Below are positions 12,272 through 19,874 of a stretch of DNA of 64,000 bases, one piece after another (within the stretch, counting starts at the first letter, position 1; the number at the start of each line of letters is the position of its first letter). A model generated the notes under the pieces. The model did not search any database. It was not told the DNA's origin and saw nothing but the letters and a program-made list of their open reading frames with translations. Source of the DNA: Tissierellia bacterium (lineage in GTDB: Bacteria; Bacillota; Clostridia; Tissierellales; Peptoniphilaceae); NCBI GenBank assembly GCA_030529425.1, contig JAUMWX010000005.1, forward strand, positions 61,006 to 125,005. Direction: 5' to 3'. The translations under genes were made by a program, and so were the position numbers.

Positions 12272-14035
12272 ATGTTGCGCGGTATTGTAAAGGGTAAGGA
12301 GAAAAAGAAAAATCCTTTGGAGAAACAGAGTGTAATTCAACAAGAAGCATTGGAAAGATTTAAAAAGGCGATGGCTTCGCAAGGTAAGAAGGGCACAACA
12401 AAAAAACTCTCTGACAAAGTTTTGAAGAGCAGAAGGAGAATAATTGATAACAAGGACACAATAGCACTGGAGAGAATTATGGGCGTAAATGACCTCGTTC
12501 CGATATCATATTTGAAAATTGGCTTTGAAGTTGGAAAATCTGTTTGTAAAATTTTAATCAGAGATAAGTTTGGAAAACAGATTGGTAGCGGAACAGGATT
12601 TTTGATAGCTCCCGGAATTTTGATGACAAATAATCACGTGATTCCCGATATTGATTTTGCAAAATATTCGATTGCGGAATTTAATTATCAAAATGATGAT
12701 AATTTCATGCCTTGTCCCGTTTCTCACTTCAAGTTTGAACCTGAAAGATTTTTCCTGACTGATGAAAAGCTTGATTTCAGCATTATTGCAGTAAAGGAAG
12801 AAATGGTGGACGGGAAAACAGTTAATGATTTTGGATTTATTAAATTGATCGCGGATCCTGAAAAAATATTGGAAGGAGAGTATGTTTCGATTATTCAACA
12901 TCCAAAAGGGGAACCGAAGGCTGTGACTGTTAGAGAAAATAAGGTCAAGTTCATTTTTGATGATTTTATTCATTATATGACTGACACGGAACCGGGCTCA
13001 TCAGGTTCGCCCGTATTTAATGACCAATGGATTGTAGTAGCTTTACATCATTCCGGAGTGCCGGATCCGAATAAAAATGATAAATGGATTGCCAATGAGG
13101 GAATCAGAATAAGCTCCATAGCATCTTTTGTAAACAAAGCAAGCAACGGAATGTCCAAAGAGGAAAAATTGATAGTAAGTAAAATATTGGGAACCTCTAA
13201 AAAAACCGAAGAAACAGGAACAAATCTTAAAAACAAGAAAGGATATGATAAGGAATTTCTTGGAAAGGACTATTCCGTGGAATTACCTCAGTTATCTAAA
13301 TCTATGAAGGAAGATGTAACCCGAAAGAAAAATGGAAATTATGTGTTGGACTATGTTCATTTTTCCATAGTGATGTGTAAATCAAGAGGTTTGGCATATT
13401 TTACGGGAGTAAATATTGACGGTAATACCAGAGTAAAAATAAAGCGTGGAGAAGATAATTGGAGATTTGACCCTAGAATCAGTGAGAGTAATCAGTATGG
13501 TAATGAAGTATATGCAAAAAATGATTTGGACAGAGGACATTTGGTTAGAAGAGAGGATCCCAACTGGGGTACTGAATCCGTTGCTATTCAGGCAAATGAT
13601 GATACCTTCCATTTTACAAATAGCGCACCTCAACATAAAAACTTAAATCAAAGAATCTGGCTAGGACTTGAAGACTATGTATTGAAAAACGCTTCGAATC
13701 ACGCCTTAAAGATATCTGTTTTTACAGGACCGGTTTTTAGAGAAAATGATATGGTGTATAGAAAAAAATATCTAATACCAAGAGATTTTTGGAAAGTGGT
13801 AGTAATGGTGAAGTCTGACGGAAAGCTTTCCGCTACTGCATATTTACAGACGCAGGAGGACATGATTACAGGACTCGAATTTGCATACGGTGCCTATGAA
13901 ACTTATCAAGTGCCGGTTTCCAAAATTGCTGAAATTACAGGTCTTGACTTCGGCGACTTACCTAAGTACGATCCCATATCAAAAATTGAATCGAACGGAT
14001 TAAAGATTACAAATCATAAAAATATTCGCTTATAG
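12272..14035 (+). CDS. Trypsin-like serine protease fused to a DNA/RNA nonspecific endonuclease
   Basis: A 587-residue two-enzyme protein. After a Lys-rich N-terminus come a trypsin-like domain (about residues 75-290) with a recognisable triad, His122 (TNNHVI), Asp168 (LDFSIIAV) and Ser244 (GSSGSP), and then a NUC1-type nuclease domain (about 325-565) with the DRGH motif at 420-423, where His423 is the expected base, and a metal-ligand Asn in QHKNLNQRIW. No signal peptide or membrane helix is seen, so it probably acts in the cytoplasm or leaves by an unknown route. ATG 12272 is preferred over the in-frame GTG at 12263 because the GGGGG ribosome site ends there. The papain-like protease gene follows by 18 bases. 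The pair looks like a conflict or toxin module, but that is inference. Confidence 0.88.
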   Translation: MLRGIVKGKEKKKNPLEKQSVIQQEALERFKKAMASQGKKGTTKKLSDKVLKSRRRIIDNKDTIALERIMGVNDLVPISYLKIGFEVGKSVCKILIRDKFGKQIGSGTGFLIAPGILMTNNHVIPDIDFAKYSIAEFNYQNDDNFMPCPVSHFKFEPERFFLTDEKLDFSIIAVKEEMVDGKTVNDFGFIKLIADPEKILEGEYVSIIQHPKGEPKAVTVRENKVKFIFDDFIHYMTDTEPGSSGSPVFNDQWIVVALHHSGVPDPNKNDKWIANEGIRISSIASFVNKASNGMSKEEKLIVSKILGTSKKTEETGTNLKNKKGYDKEFLGKDYSVELPQLSKSMKEDVTRKKNGNYVLDYVHFSIVMCKSRGLAYFTGVNIDGNTRVKIKRGEDNWRFDPRISESNQYGNEVYAKNDLDRGHLVRREDPNWGTESVAIQANDDTFHFTNSAPQHKNLNQRIWLGLEDYVLKNASNHALKISVFTGPVFRENDMVYRKKYLIPRDFWKVVVMVKSDGKLSATAYLQTQEDMITGLEFAYGAYETYQVPVSKIAEITGLDFGDLPKYDPISKIESNGLKITNHKNIRL

Positions 14036-14053
14036 TGAAAGGTAGGTGGAGAA

Positions 14054-15013
14054 ATGATTAATTCCGATTGTAATTTATACAAGATATATCGACAAAAACT
14101 TTTTAAAAAGGGAGAGAAATCTGGAGAAAAACTGACTACCGGATGGCTTCCGCCATTGCCGGATATGAGGGATTACTCGGAGGATCATCCAACCATAGCC
14201 AAAATGACTGAGAAACTGGGATTGGAAAATAACGGAGCCAAGCTGCCTAAAAAAGTAGATTTGAGAGAGTGGTGTTCTCCGGTTGAAGATCAACTTGATC
14301 TTGGATCATGTACCGCAAACGCGGCTGTAGGAATGGTTGAATATTACCAAAGGCGAGCTTTTGGGATGCATTTGGAAGGATCAAGACTATTTGTATATAA
14401 AACCACAAGAAAACTTATGCTTTCCGAAGGAGATTCAGGTGCATGGCTCAGATCGGCGATGGGAGCATTGGTATTGTTCGGAGTTCCCGATGAAAAGTAT
14501 TTTCCGTATTCAATAGACGGGAAAAATGTAAATCCTAATTGGGACTGCGAACCGGACAGCTTTTTATATGCAATGGCTAAAAACTATGCCACGATAAACT
14601 ATTTTTCACATGACCCGTTCGGAAAAAAGGGAAATAATAAGGAAGTTTTGAAAAATGTCAAAAAATATTTGGCGGCAGGAATACCTTCCATGTTCGGATT
14701 TTTCGGTTTTCCGTCTTTTGAAGATTCCGATACCATAGGAGGAATCCCATATCCCGGTGAAAATGAAAATGCTGAATGGGGACATGCCGTAATGGCGGTC
14801 GGATATGATGACAATAAGGAAATTATGAATACAAATAATCGTGAGAAAACCAAGGGAGCTCTATTAATACGCAATTCATGGGGGCGTTCTTGGGGGGAAG
14901 AAGGCTACGGATGGTTGCCATATGCCTATGTATTGGATGGATTGGCTGAGGATTTCTGGTCTATACTATCAATGGAATGGGTAGATACACAACAATTCGG
15001 TTTCAATAAGTAA
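14054..15013 (+). CDS. Papain-like (C1-family) cysteine protease
   Basis: A 319-residue protease without a signal peptide. The C1A catalytic layout is clear: oxyanion Gln80 and nucleophile Cys86 in DQLDLGSCTANA, the catalytic His in WGHAVMAVGYDD, and the Asn in RNSWGRSWGEEGYGW. The N-terminal 65 residues (GWLPPLPDMRDYSEDHP) look like the short leader common in bacterial cytosolic C1 peptidases. It lies 18 bases after the protease-nuclease fusion with its own GGTGG site and is probably co-transcribed. A role in processing or activating that protein, or in shared substrate attack, is possible but unproven. Confidence 0.88.
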   Translation: MINSDCNLYKIYRQKLFKKGEKSGEKLTTGWLPPLPDMRDYSEDHPTIAKMTEKLGLENNGAKLPKKVDLREWCSPVEDQLDLGSCTANAAVGMVEYYQRRAFGMHLEGSRLFVYKTTRKLMLSEGDSGAWLRSAMGALVLFGVPDEKYFPYSIDGKNVNPNWDCEPDSFLYAMAKNYATINYFSHDPFGKKGNNKEVLKNVKKYLAAGIPSMFGFFGFPSFEDSDTIGGIPYPGENENAEWGHAVMAVGYDDNKEIMNTNNREKTKGALLIRNSWGRSWGEEGYGWLPYAYVLDGLAEDFWSILSMEWVDTQQFGFNK

Positions 15014-15020
15014 AATTTAT

Positions 15021-15060
15021 ACCGGGGACATCTAGAAAGATTTGTCTCCGGTTTTATTTA
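15021..15060 (+). terminator. Terminator after the C1 peptidase gene
   Basis: A 10-bp stem with one G-U pair (ACCGGGGACA / TGTCTCCGGT) is followed by TTTTATTTAT. It closes the protease-nuclease/protease unit. Confidence 0.8.
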
Positions 15061-15124
15061 TGTAAGGATTAGTATGAGAAAAACGAATAAATTTGAGTAG
15101 ATGCTATTCTGTAAAAAAGGCACT

Positions 15125-15159
15125 ATTTTAGTAAACCTGTAATTTCTACAAATGCACAT
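15125..15159 (+). repeat. Detached, degenerate Cas12a-type CRISPR repeat
   Basis: The stretch ATTTTAGTAAACCTGTAATT at 15125-15144 continues as TCTAC. It matches the second repeat of the array at 16394-16429 at 23 of 25 positions over 15125-15149. The 5' stem arm TCTAC is kept, but the 3' arm has decayed (GCACA where GTAGA is expected), so it should not fold into the Cas12a handle. No second repeat is found 63 bases to either side. The rest of 15061-15272 is AT-rich with no gene. Confidence 0.6.
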
Positions 15160-15272
15160 AGTAAATAATAAATTTCAAAATATTTATACTATATAAAATC
15201 TATAAAGAGTGATACAATAAATACAAACTAAATTATGATATAGGGTTGAAGTATTGAATTTGGGGAGGTGTT

Positions 15273-15965
15273 ATGAAGAAATTTTTTGTTGCCATAATAC
15301 TTTTATTATCATTGGTAGCCTGCGAGGATAAGAATGTTCAAGACAAGGATAAAATCAAAATAGAAAATATTAAGAGTAAAGTGGATTTTGATGGAGACGG
15401 GATTGACGACTACACTGAATTTGTGGAGGGAGCAAGGAAAGATGCGAAAAACCATCCAAGATATAATCCGGCATATGTTTCCGAAGACAACGGTTATCCT
15501 GATAAATTTAACGGAGTTTGTACTGATGTTGTTTGGAGAGCCTTTAAAGAGGCAGGGTATTCTCTTAGGAATATGCTGAATAAAGATATTGAAAAAAATA
15601 GAGAATGGTATGAAGGTACATTGGATAATTCAGATGAAAATATCGACTTTAGACGAGTTATTAATTTGAGACCTTTTTTTGAAAAATATGCAATTACATT
15701 GGAAAAAAAACTTGAGAATCCGAAAGAATGGCAACCCGGAGATATTGTAATATTTAATCCTGATGATTTTCATATCGGAATACTCTCGGATAAGAGGGAT
15801 GAAAACGGATTTCCGCTTGTGTTTCATAATATGGGGCAGATAAATAGAGAAGAAAAATATTTAAAAGAATACAATGTTTCGGGACATTTCAGATTCGATG
15901 CTACGAAAGTGCCCGATGAAGTTTTAATTAAATGGCAAGACGGTGAAGACGGAAATAAGAATTGA
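15273..15965 (+). CDS. DUF1287-family lipoprotein with an EF-hand-like loop
   Basis: A 230-residue secreted lipoprotein. The lipobox LSLVAC puts the lipidated Cys at residue 17. A calcium-loop-like segment DFDGDGIDDYTEF (about residues 39-51) follows, then the DUF1287 domain, an NlpC/P60-like fold: the probable nucleophile Cys is in GVCTDVVWRAFKEAGY and the His in DDFHIGILSD. Such proteins are thought to be peptidoglycan amidases or peptidases, but the substrate is not established. GGGGAGG precedes the ATG. It lies alone between the C1 peptidase unit and rpsU. Confidence 0.85.
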   Translation: MKKFFVAIILLLSLVACEDKNVQDKDKIKIENIKSKVDFDGDGIDDYTEFVEGARKDAKNHPRYNPAYVSEDNGYPDKFNGVCTDVVWRAFKEAGYSLRNMLNKDIEKNREWYEGTLDNSDENIDFRRVINLRPFFEKYAITLEKKLENPKEWQPGDIVIFNPDDFHIGILSDKRDENGFPLVFHNMGQINREEKYLKEYNVSGHFRFDATKVPDEVLIKWQDGEDGNKN

Positions 15966-16014
15966 AAGGCATTTGACAAATAAGAAATAGATTATATTAA
16001 TTCAATATAATGAC

Positions 16015-16043
16015 TTGCAAAATGCTTGTTGATGTTGTATACT
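16015..16043 (+). promoter_or_regulatory. Sigma-A-type promoter of rpsU
   Basis: TTGCAA (16015-16020), a 17-base spacer and TATACT (16038-16043). It lies 55 bases before the rpsU start. Confidence 0.6.
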
Positions 16044-16097
16044 ATTTGAGTATCAAATCCTCAAAGGATGACTTCATGATGAGGGGGGGGATAAGCG

Positions 16098-16277
16098 TTG
16101 ACAGAAATCAGAGTTGGAGAAAATGAATCCATTGATAATGCTTTGAAGAGATTTAAAAGACAATGTGCTCGTTCAGGAGTGCTTTCTGAATATAGAAAAA
16201 GGGAACATTACGAAAAACCTAGTATAAAAAGAAAGAGAAAATCTGAAGCAGCAAAAAGAAAAAAAAGAAAATTTTAA
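16098..16277 (+). CDS. rpsU: 30S ribosomal protein S21 (TTG start)
   Basis: A 59-residue basic ribosomal protein, too short for a default ORF cutoff. The sequence [20 protein letters not shown] followed by a Lys/Arg-rich tail ending KRKKRKF is diagnostic of S21. The only suitable start is TTG at 16098, preceded by an eight-G run (16083-16090) that serves as the ribosome site. It has its own promoter and terminator and is not joined to the usual partners such as yqeY in this window. Confidence 0.93.
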   Translation: MTEIRVGENESIDNALKRFKRQCARSGVLSEYRKREHYEKPSIKRKRKSEAAKRKKRKF

Positions 16278-16283
16278 TTATTG

Positions 16284-16317
16284 AAAGGCAGAGTTATCTG
16301 CCTTTTTAATTTTTTTA
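16284..16317 (+). terminator. Terminator after rpsU
   Basis: An 8-bp stem AAAGGCAG / CTGCCTTT with a six-base loop is followed by a long T-rich run. It separates rpsU from the CRISPR-like repeats. Confidence 0.88.
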
Positions 16318-16330
16318 AATGAATTTTAAA

Positions 16331-16492
16331 ATTTAATGAAAACCCATAATTTCTACTATTGTAGATTGGTAAAACCACTGTTCAAGGTTATGTGATTTTA
16401 GTAAACCTTTAATTTCTAATGTTGTAGATTCACATATGCAGTATACATGAAGTATAATCTTTATAAACCTTATAATTTCTACTAACGTAGAT
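16331..16492 (+). CRISPR. Short degenerate Cas12a (type V-A)-like CRISPR array, no cas genes nearby
   Basis: Three repeats have 20-base cores at 16347-16366 (TAATTTCTACTATTGTAGAT), 16410-16429 (TAATTTCTAATGTTGTAGAT) and 16473-16492 (TAATTTCTACTAACGTAGAT). Core ends are spaced exactly 63 bases apart, as for a 36-base repeat plus 27-base spacer. Repeats 1 and 3 keep the perfect TCTAC/GTAGA stem of the Cas12a crRNA handle; repeat 2 has one mismatch (A opposite G). The upstream repeat halves diverge, sharing only an AAACC-like block. Spacers are 16367-16393 and 16430-16456 and differ from each other. The handle orientation implies transcription on the plus strand. The third repeat ends 48 bases before ctlX. 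No Cas protein is encoded in the window. Confidence 0.8.
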
Positions 16493-16540
16493 TTAAATTA
16501 AGGATTTGGCAAAGATAATATTAAAAGGGATGAAAGAATT

Positions 16541-17419
16541 ATGAAACAGACTACAAATGAAATAATAATGATAAAACCTCATGCATTTAAGTTTAATTTT
16601 GAAACTGCCGTGAACAATGTTTATCAAAAGAATTTAAATGAGGGAGAGGAAATCATTCAGAAAAAGGCGAGTGAAGAGTTTGAAAATATGGTTGAAATGC
16701 TTAAGAAAAGAGGAGTAAAGGTAAATGTGCTTGAAGACTTTGAAACGCCTGAAACTCCCGACAGTATTTTTCCGAACAATTGGTTTTCTACTGAGGTACA
16801 ACATTTAGTCATCTATCCGATGTTTGCTGAAAACAGAAGAGCGGAGGTTGGGAAGTTTTTTGAAAGTGTCAAGAATTTGAATGAGGATAAAGAAGTTTTA
16901 GACTTTAGAGGGGAAGGAATTTTGGAAGGGACCGGATCAATGGTTTTAGATAGAGTGAACAGAGTCGCTTATGCATCTATTTCTGCGAGAACGGAGGAGG
17001 CGTTATTTGAAAAATTCTGTGAAATATTAGGTTATGAGAAGATTACATTCACATCTTATCAGGATGAAATGCCTATTTATCACACCAATGTTATGATGAG
17101 TATAGGAACGGAGTTGGCATTTTTAGCATATGAATTAATTGAAGAAAAATCGCGTGACTATGTTTATGAGAAACTTAATCAAAGTCATGAGGTTATAAAG
17201 TTGAATTCCGAAGAAGTTAAGGCATTTGGAGGTAATTTATTGGAGTTGGAAGGCGAGAATGGAAGATTTTTACTTATGTCAAAGACAGCTTATGAAATGT
17301 TTTCGAGAGAAAAAATAGAAAAAATAGAAGAGTACTTGGATATTTTATCGGTTGATGTAAGTACGATTGAAAACTACGGAGGAGGATCCGTGAGGTGTAT
17401 GGTTGCGGAGATATTTTAA
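16541..17419 (+). CDS. ctlX: Citrulline hydrolase-like protein of the guanidino-modifying superfamily (CtlX)
   Basis: A 292-residue enzyme of the arginine deiminase/amidinotransferase fold. Family marks are SIFPNNWFST, GEGILEGTGSMVLDR, the catalytic His in YHTNVMMSIG and the nucleophile Cys286 near the end (GGGSVRCMVAEIF). This compact form matches the COG4874/CtlX group, which hydrolyses citrulline to ornithine, ammonia and CO2. Dimethylarginine hydrolase is the main alternative. The gene is single, with AAGGGATG upstream of its ATG. The Cas12a-like repeats end 48 bases before the start, so its leader contains what would be the third guide. Confidence 0.88.
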   Translation: MKQTTNEIIMIKPHAFKFNFETAVNNVYQKNLNEGEEIIQKKASEEFENMVEMLKKRGVKVNVLEDFETPETPDSIFPNNWFSTEVQHLVIYPMFAENRRAEVGKFFESVKNLNEDKEVLDFRGEGILEGTGSMVLDRVNRVAYASISARTEEALFEKFCEILGYEKITFTSYQDEMPIYHTNVMMSIGTELAFLAYELIEEKSRDYVYEKLNQSHEVIKLNSEEVKAFGGNLLELEGENGRFLLMSKTAYEMFSREKIEKIEEYLDILSVDVSTIENYGGGSVRCMVAEIF

Positions 17420-17532
17420 GATATAGCATATAAAATTTATATAAATACCTTAAATTGTTGAGATTTATTCTATAATTTATTACAGAGATGGTTTCAATAA
17501 AGTGGAAAAATTTTAACAATTTTGATACAATT

Positions 17533-17563
17533 TTGACATTGAAGCCTATTTTTGTAGTATAAT
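17533..17563 (+). promoter_or_regulatory. Promoter of the nfeD-floA operon
   Basis: A perfect TTGACA (17533-17538) and perfect TATAAT (17558-17563) are separated by 19 bases, slightly longer than ideal. It lies 62 bases before nfeD. Confidence 0.75.
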
Positions 17564-17624
17564 GTAAATATCAAATCAGATTTATTATGATTTGGAAGAT
17601 TAAATAATATTTGGGGAGGTAGCT

Positions 17625-18113
17625 ATGCTTATAAATATTATTGTTAATGAGGTAATATTTGTATTTGTCCTTACAATAGCAATTACATGTATTGCATTAG
17701 AAATTTTTATACCAAGTTTCGGGTTAATAGGTTTGGCGGGAATTTATCTTCTTTTTGAATCTTTTAATGCCGTCGGTAATATTGATAATCCTATGTTCTA
17801 TATTATGATATCGGTTCTTCTTTCCGTAGTAATATCTATGTTTTTGATTAGGAGAGCTATGAAATCAAAGAGGGCTAAGGAATTGGTTTTGACCGAAACC
17901 TTGCAAAAAAAGAGCGGAGTAAACGCCAAAATGGATTATTCATTTTTATTGAATAAAAAGGGTATAGTAACAAAGAACTTGAGACCTTCTGGAACTGTCG
18001 AAATAGAAGGAGAAACATATATAGTACTTTCATATGGAGAATTTATCGAAAAAGATGCCGATGTTATTGTAGACAGAGTTGAAGGAAGTCAAGTTTATTG
18101 CAGAAAAATTTAG
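17625..18113 (+). CDS. NfeD-family membrane protein
   Basis: A 162-residue membrane protein with two or three N-terminal transmembrane helices (residues 5-75) and a C-terminal OB-fold domain (about 95-162: GIVTKNLRPSGTVEIEGE, then DADVIVDRVEGSQVYCRKI). This is the short NfeD form that partners flotillin-like FloA and modulates membrane organisation. GGGGAGG precedes the ATG and floA follows after 9 bases. Confidence 0.9.
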   Translation: MLINIIVNEVIFVFVLTIAITCIALEIFIPSFGLIGLAGIYLLFESFNAVGNIDNPMFYIMISVLLSVVISMFLIRRAMKSKRAKELVLTETLQKKSGVNAKMDYSFLLNKKGIVTKNLRPSGTVEIEGETYIVLSYGEFIEKDADVIVDRVEGSQVYCRKI

Positions 18114-18122
18114 GAGGAAAAA

Positions 18123-19139
18123 ATGTTACAAAATTTAGCGCTACTTGTTGGCAAAACTGATGTAATTAGTGCAACTTTAACCGTAATCGTCGTAATTGTA
18201 TTGCTATCATTATTCTTTACATTTATACCGGTTGGACTTTGGATAACGGCATTCTTCTCTGGAGTAAGGGTAGGAATGGGAACATTAATCGGGATGAGAC
18301 TTAGAAGAGTTGTACCTTCAAAGATAATTAATCCGATGATCAAGGCAACAAAAGGGGGAATCAGTTTATCAATAAATGAACTTGAAGCTCACTATCTTGC
18401 AGGCGGAAATGTAAATATGGTTGTCGATGCACTTATAGCTGCTCAAAGAGCAAATATTGATTTGGAATTTGAACAGGCTGCGGCAATTGATTTGGCGGGA
18501 AGAAATGTATTTGAGGCGGTTCAGGTATCAGTAAATCCTAAGGTTATTCAAACACCTGAGATAGCTGCGGTTGCTATGGACGGTATTGAAATAAAAGCTG
18601 TTGCAAAAGTAACGGTTAGAGCAAATATAGACAGATTGGTAGGGGGAGCCGGAGAAGAAACAATAATTGCCAGAGTTGGTGAAGGTATTGTAACTACAGT
18701 AGGTTCATCCTCAAGTCATACACAAGTTTTGGAAAATCCGGATTTAATTTCAAGAACAGTGCTTGATAAAGGTTTGGATGCGGGAACTGCATTTGAAATT
18801 TTGTCAATTGATATAGCTGACGTTGATGTAGGTAGAAACGTAGGAGCGAAATTGCAAACGGATCAAGCTGAAGCAGATAAGAAAATTGCACAAGCCAAAG
18901 CGGAAGAAAGAAGAGCTATGGCGGTTGCAACGGAACAGGAAATGGTTGCTGAAGTAAGAAGAATGAAGGCTAAGGTTGTTGAAGCTGAATCTCAAGTACC
19001 TCTAGCGCTTGCAGAAGCTTTAAGAAGTGGAAAAATAGGCGTGATGGATTACTATAATATGCAAAATATTATGGCGGACACTGAAATGAGAAAAAACATT
19101 GCAGGAAACGAACACGCTGAAACAGAAAATAAGAAATAA
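18123..19139 (+). CDS. floA: Flotillin-like protein FloA
   Basis: A 338-residue membrane scaffold protein. The N-terminal hydrophobic segment (about residues 20-50) is followed by the SPFH-like domain ([20 protein letters not shown]) and the Ala/Glu-rich helical part [26 protein letters not shown] precedes the ATG. Its place after nfeD and before phoH is the Bacillus yqeZ-floA order. Confidence 0.95.
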   Translation: MLQNLALLVGKTDVISATLTVIVVIVLLSLFFTFIPVGLWITAFFSGVRVGMGTLIGMRLRRVVPSKIINPMIKATKGGISLSINELEAHYLAGGNVNMVVDALIAAQRANIDLEFEQAAAIDLAGRNVFEAVQVSVNPKVIQTPEIAAVAMDGIEIKAVAKVTVRANIDRLVGGAGEETIIARVGEGIVTTVGSSSSHTQVLENPDLISRTVLDKGLDAGTAFEILSIDIADVDVGRNVGAKLQTDQAEADKKIAQAKAEERRAMAVATEQEMVAEVRRMKAKVVEAESQVPLALAEALRSGKIGVMDYYNMQNIMADTEMRKNIAGNEHAETENKK

Positions 19140-19141
19140 AA

Positions 19142-19723
19142 ATGTCTAAATTATTGAAAGACATCTTAGATGATTTGGCGAAAGAGTTTGAAGTGGAGAT
19201 GGGGAAAAAACAACCCAAAGACCTTAAAGAATTGGTTGAAAAGGCTAAAAAAGCTGCTGAAAAATCAAAAAATCAGATGGGTTCAAAGAACTTAAGAGAA
19301 AAAACTTCAAATTCGGGAACTGACTACAAAAAGCAGAAAACTACTCAGGTTTTAGAAGTTTACGGCAAAAACTCCGAAAAAGTCGGCGGCAAGAATTCCG
19401 GAAGGAAAATTAACACTGAAGAGAAAAGGCGACTTGAAGAGCTTAAAAACAGAAAAAATAGGAATCAAGCTCAAGATTTTCAAGGATATGATGAAAATCA
19501 ATTTGAAGGAGAATACAAGCCTAAAAAATATGCACCGAAGCATAAAGACTACTCAAAGCCTGATGATATTGTCGAAGAAGAGGATATCAACCTGATATCG
19601 GTCAAAACTTCTTCACAGGATGCCGGAGTAAGAAAGTTGATTCGTCAATTACACAATAGGCAGAATGCTAGAGATGCATTTGTGTACAGCGTAATCTTCG
19701 AAAGAAGAGGAAAAATAAGATAA
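19142..19723 (+). CDS. Uncharacterised charged protein downstream of floA
   Basis: A 193-residue soluble, highly charged, probably mostly disordered protein of unknown function. The first 50 residues are Lys/Glu-rich helix (KQPKDLKELVEKAKKAAEKS), the middle is low complexity, and the last 35 residues form a compact motif ending ARDAFVYSVIFERRGKIR. That end resembles the short C-terminal motif seen in several Firmicutes proteins of similar layout (a YSEIL-like core before a basic end), which is an impression from memory. It starts 2 bases after the floA stop with a weak RBS, so it is likely translated with floA. It occupies the place held by yqfB-yqfC-yqfD in Bacillus. Confidence 0.7.
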   Translation: MSKLLKDILDDLAKEFEVEMGKKQPKDLKELVEKAKKAAEKSKNQMGSKNLREKTSNSGTDYKKQKTTQVLEVYGKNSEKVGGKNSGRKINTEEKRRLEELKNRKNRNQAQDFQGYDENQFEGEYKPKKYAPKHKDYSKPDDIVEEEDINLISVKTSSQDAGVRKLIRQLHNRQNARDAFVYSVIFERRGKIR

Positions 19724-19728
19724 TTGAG

Positions 19729-19767
19729 TGACCTCATAAATGATTTTCATTTTGAGGTCATCTTTTC
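19729..19767 (+). terminator. Terminator of the nfeD-floA operon
   Basis: A long hairpin: TGACCTCA pairs with TGAGGTCA (8 bp), then after a one-base bulge AAATGA pairs with TCATTT (6 bp) around a TTT loop. TCTTTT follows. Confidence 0.88.
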
Positions 19768-19839
19768 ATTTATAAAGATAAAAAATATAATCAAATATTC
19801 GAATACGGTATTCCGCAAGTTAAAAAAACTATTTATTTA

Positions 19840-19848
19840 TGGTATAAT
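19840..19848 (+). promoter_or_regulatory. Extended -10 promoter of the phoH-to-sigA block
   Basis: TGG-TATAAT (TATAAT at 19843-19848) is an extended -10 element 26 bases before phoH. A -35 at 19820-19825 (TTAAAA) is weak. Confidence 0.6.
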
Positions 19849-19874
19849 ATTAATTTAAGAAAGAGTAGGGAATT

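Noticed and set aside
15083..15102. A possible further repeat remnant ending GAGTAGAT
   Set aside because: Only the last six bases fit the handle and the spacing to 15159 is 57 rather than 63.
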